From assembly GCA_945910975.1 (NCBI GenBank), contig CAMDZY010000015.1:1-15889 (forward strand): a DNA stretch of 15,889 nucleotides, given 5' to 3'. Positions 14,466 through 15,889 of this stretch are shown here, in pieces. The notes beneath the pieces are model-generated. The model was given only the letters and a program-made list of their open reading frames with translations. It was not told the origin of the DNA and made no database searches. A program made the position numbers and the translations under genes. Position 1 is the stretch's first letter. Every line of letters begins with the position of its first letter. The DNA comes from an uncultured Clostridia bacterium (GTDB taxonomy: Bacteria > Bacillota > Clostridia > Oscillospirales > Oscillospiraceae).

Positions 14466-14494
14466 AGTATATAACACAAAACGTGAAAAAGCAA
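14466..14494 (-). promoter_or_regulatory. Promoter of lipoprotein B
   Basis: On the minus strand TTGCTT (14494-14489) is separated by 17 bases from TATACT (14471-14466). The start of transcription is expected near 14459, leaving a leader of about 38 bases. Spacer and -10 region are nearly the same as in the small-protein promoter at 13219-13247, suggesting shared ancestry and perhaps shared control. Confidence 0.75.
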
Positions 14495-14522
14495 ACATAT
14501 TTTGTATAAATTGATAATTTTC

Positions 14523-15611
14523 TCAATCCGCATTCAGCGGCTGCAGCAATAGTTTGTGGCTGCCGATGTCGGATTTGTTGATGTAGTAGGTCAGCGGTTC
14601 AATACCGGTTGAAAAGTATAGCTTTTCGCTGGAAACGTAGCCGTAGAAAAGGTCATTTGTTAATTCTACTTGATCAAGAAGCTGATAATCGCGGGAGTAA
14701 AAATATAGCGTGTGGTCGGCGTCATTGTTTCGCCCGCGGCTCATAACGTAGATATAATTGTCATCATAGGCTGCCCACCATGCGTCCTTCTCGGCGGGAG
14801 CGCAATCCTTGATTTCGCCGGTTGCCAAGTCAAGCTCGCGGAAGCCGGCGTCGGGTTCTAAATAGAAAAGGGTCGTTTCGGTTGCGTACACTGAGCCAAG
14901 ATCGAGCGGAACCAGCTCACGCCAAGTGCCGGAGGTGGTATCATATTCTGCGATATGTCTAGCCTGATCAGAAGCAATATTCGACACATAGCCATACATT
15001 TTATCTCCCAAAAAGCCCAATATTCCTAAACGGTTGCCGGCTTGAAAGAAATCAACGAAAAGCTCAGTGCTTTCATAGGTATCTAAATCCATGACGAAAA
15101 ACCGATCCAGTTCCGGGTCAATCGGCGCATAATCTCCCCAGCTATAAATATACAACTTCCCGTGGTGAAAATTCATTTGAAGCGCACCGGATTGCAGCGG
15201 AAGCGGAGCCACCGTTTCATGGTTGCTGCCGTCCAAATCCATTTTGATTAGTTCCAACCGCGCGTTTTCCATATTTTGTGAAACTGCATATAGTGCGCCG
15301 TTATAATATCCAAATGCACTGCGGCACCACGCGTTGCAGTTGTTGTCATGATGTGAGCAATTGGGCTTATTACACAGCGGATAAAATGAGGTACTTCCCC
15401 TCGGGGAAAAATAGATAAAAGAATTGTAGGGATCGCCCTGATTCAAATAATAACATCCGTCTGCTGTTTCCACAAAGTTTTCCCGGAGATTCGCTTGGTT
15501 CCGGTTTTCAGGGTGGAGGTTCTGTGGTGGCGCAGAAGGCTCTGGCGTGGAACTACAGCCTGTAATTAGTAGCAGAAGAAAGGTAATCAAGATTAGAACG
15601 GTTCTTTTCAT
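14523..15611 (-). CDS. Lipoprotein C with Cys-His motif, propeller-like
   Basis: This 362-residue lipoprotein has the clearest lipobox of the three: MKRTVLILITFLLLLITGC, with C19. After a Pro-rich spacer it has C80-x4-C85-x-H87-x4-C92-x3-C96 and then the same beta-rich repeats. Its first half is very close to lipoprotein A, including GDYAPIDPELDRFFVMDLD, while its second half is more divergent (CAPAEKDAWW, VMSRGR). The frame extends 22 codons upstream, but those run through the hairpin region. The ATG at 15611 gives a proper signal peptide and lies nine to eleven bases after a GGGGG-type ribosome binding site. It follows the partial small secreted protein gene. Confidence 0.86.
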   Translation of the reverse strand: MKRTVLILITFLLLLITGCSSTPEPSAPPQNLHPENRNQANLRENFVETADGCYYLNQGDPYNSFIYFSPRGSTSFYPLCNKPNCSHHDNNCNAWCRSAFGYYNGALYAVSQNMENARLELIKMDLDGSNHETVAPLPLQSGALQMNFHHGKLYIYSWGDYAPIDPELDRFFVMDLDTYESTELFVDFFQAGNRLGILGFLGDKMYGYVSNIASDQARHIAEYDTTSGTWRELVPLDLGSVYATETTLFYLEPDAGFRELDLATGEIKDCAPAEKDAWWAAYDDNYIYVMSRGRNNDADHTLYFYSRDYQLLDQVELTNDLFYGYVSSEKLYFSTGIEPLTYYINKSDIGSHKLLLQPLNAD

Positions 15612-15641
15612 TATTACTTGCCCCCTGATTTGATATATACA

Positions 15642-15674
15642 CTGATGACTCGGCAGTTCGTGCCGAGTCATCAG
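15642..15674 (-). other. 14-bp intercistronic hairpin, partial small protein to lipoprotein C
   Basis: A perfect 14-bp stem pairs 15642-15655 with 15661-15674 around a five-base loop. It is the counterpart of 12650-12682, in the same place relative to the flanking genes. Two stem pairs differ between copies by compensatory changes, while the loops differ freely. The exit lacks a T run. Confidence 0.75.
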
Positions 15675-15693
15675 CAAAAATTATGGATAGGTA

Positions 15694-15889
15694 TTAAGAC
15701 ACATTAAAGCCGATTGAGGTGACACTTGTAGTTAAAACACAATAACTTTGGCTAACGGATGTAATAGCATATCCGGTTCCAACTGATTTTGTTGCAGATG
15801 TAGAGGATTTTTGAGACGGTGCAAATAATGAAGCACTGTAGGAGGAACCAGACGATGAATTTTTATAGATCACATTGCCACTTGAATGA
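15694..15889 (-). CDS. Small secreted protein paralogue, C-terminal part, cut by window edge
   Basis: Only the last 64 residues and the stop codon are in the window; the start and signal peptide lie beyond position 15889. The visible part is Ser-rich and ends YCVLTTSVTSIGFNVS, aligning with YCVSTTRVTTIAFNVT at the end of the 12704-13081 product. Upstream, GNVIYKNSSSG matches GTINYKNTTTG. The single cysteine is conserved. It is followed by a hairpin and lipoprotein C, reproducing the gene order of the other copy. This shows that the small protein and lipoprotein were duplicated as a unit. Confidence 0.83.
   Translation of the reverse strand, partial: HSSGNVIYKNSSSGSSYSASLFAPSQKSSTSATKSVGTGYAITSVSQSYCVLTTSVTSIGFNVS

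Overview
The window looks like a chromosomal segment from an anaerobic gut-type Firmicute, probably in the Clostridia near Oscillospiraceae/Ruminococcaceae. This rests on moderate GC, strong AGGAGG-type ribosome binding sites, consensus sigma-A promoters with 17-nt spacers, DUF3786 and Cys-rich small-domain proteins, a corrinoid-activator-like ASKHA protein, and Cys-motif lipoproteins. The genus assignment is inference. Every protein gene I can support lies on the minus strand, so transcription runs from high to low coordinates.

From right to left, positions 15889-11525 hold a partly duplicated module of small secreted proteins and lipoproteins. A small secreted protein gene is cut by the window edge. 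It is followed by lipoprotein C, then lipoprotein B with its own promoter, then a complete small secreted protein gene with its own promoter, then lipoprotein A. Both small-protein/lipoprotein junctions carry a long perfect hairpin, and the two hairpins differ by compensatory base changes. Lipoprotein A is followed after 24 nt by an ABC ATPase (11500-10784) and a 759-residue permease that looks like two fused ABC-2 halves (10787-8508). A strong terminator closes this unit at 8487-8444. The likely unit is secreted small protein, lipoprotein, ATPase, permease, with unknown substrate. It is the best candidate here for an undescribed system.

Positions 8392-1113 hold a very compact ten-gene operon behind one clear promoter. 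In order it encodes: an ASKHA/RACo-like ferredoxin-ATPase; a DUF3786 protein; phosphatidylserine decarboxylase; a nine-cysteine small-domain protein; a second DUF3786 protein; RlmH; a 59-residue single-pass membrane protein; and RuvC, RuvA and RuvB. Neighbouring genes overlap by 4 or 11 nt or sit 0-18 nt apart. The first five genes suggest metal or corrinoid redox chemistry plus phosphatidylethanolamine synthesis. The last three are the Holliday-junction processing set.

Positions 1106-607 hold a monocistronic double zinc-ribbon gene with a near-consensus promoter, a leader of about 140 nt and a strong terminator. Positions 1-606 hold no convincing protein gene. They contain a run of perfect hairpins ending in a plus-strand terminator, so a plus-strand transcript probably enters from the left edge, followed by about 450 bases of unexplained intergenic DNA. 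I see no tRNA, rRNA, CRISPR array, transposase or integrase.
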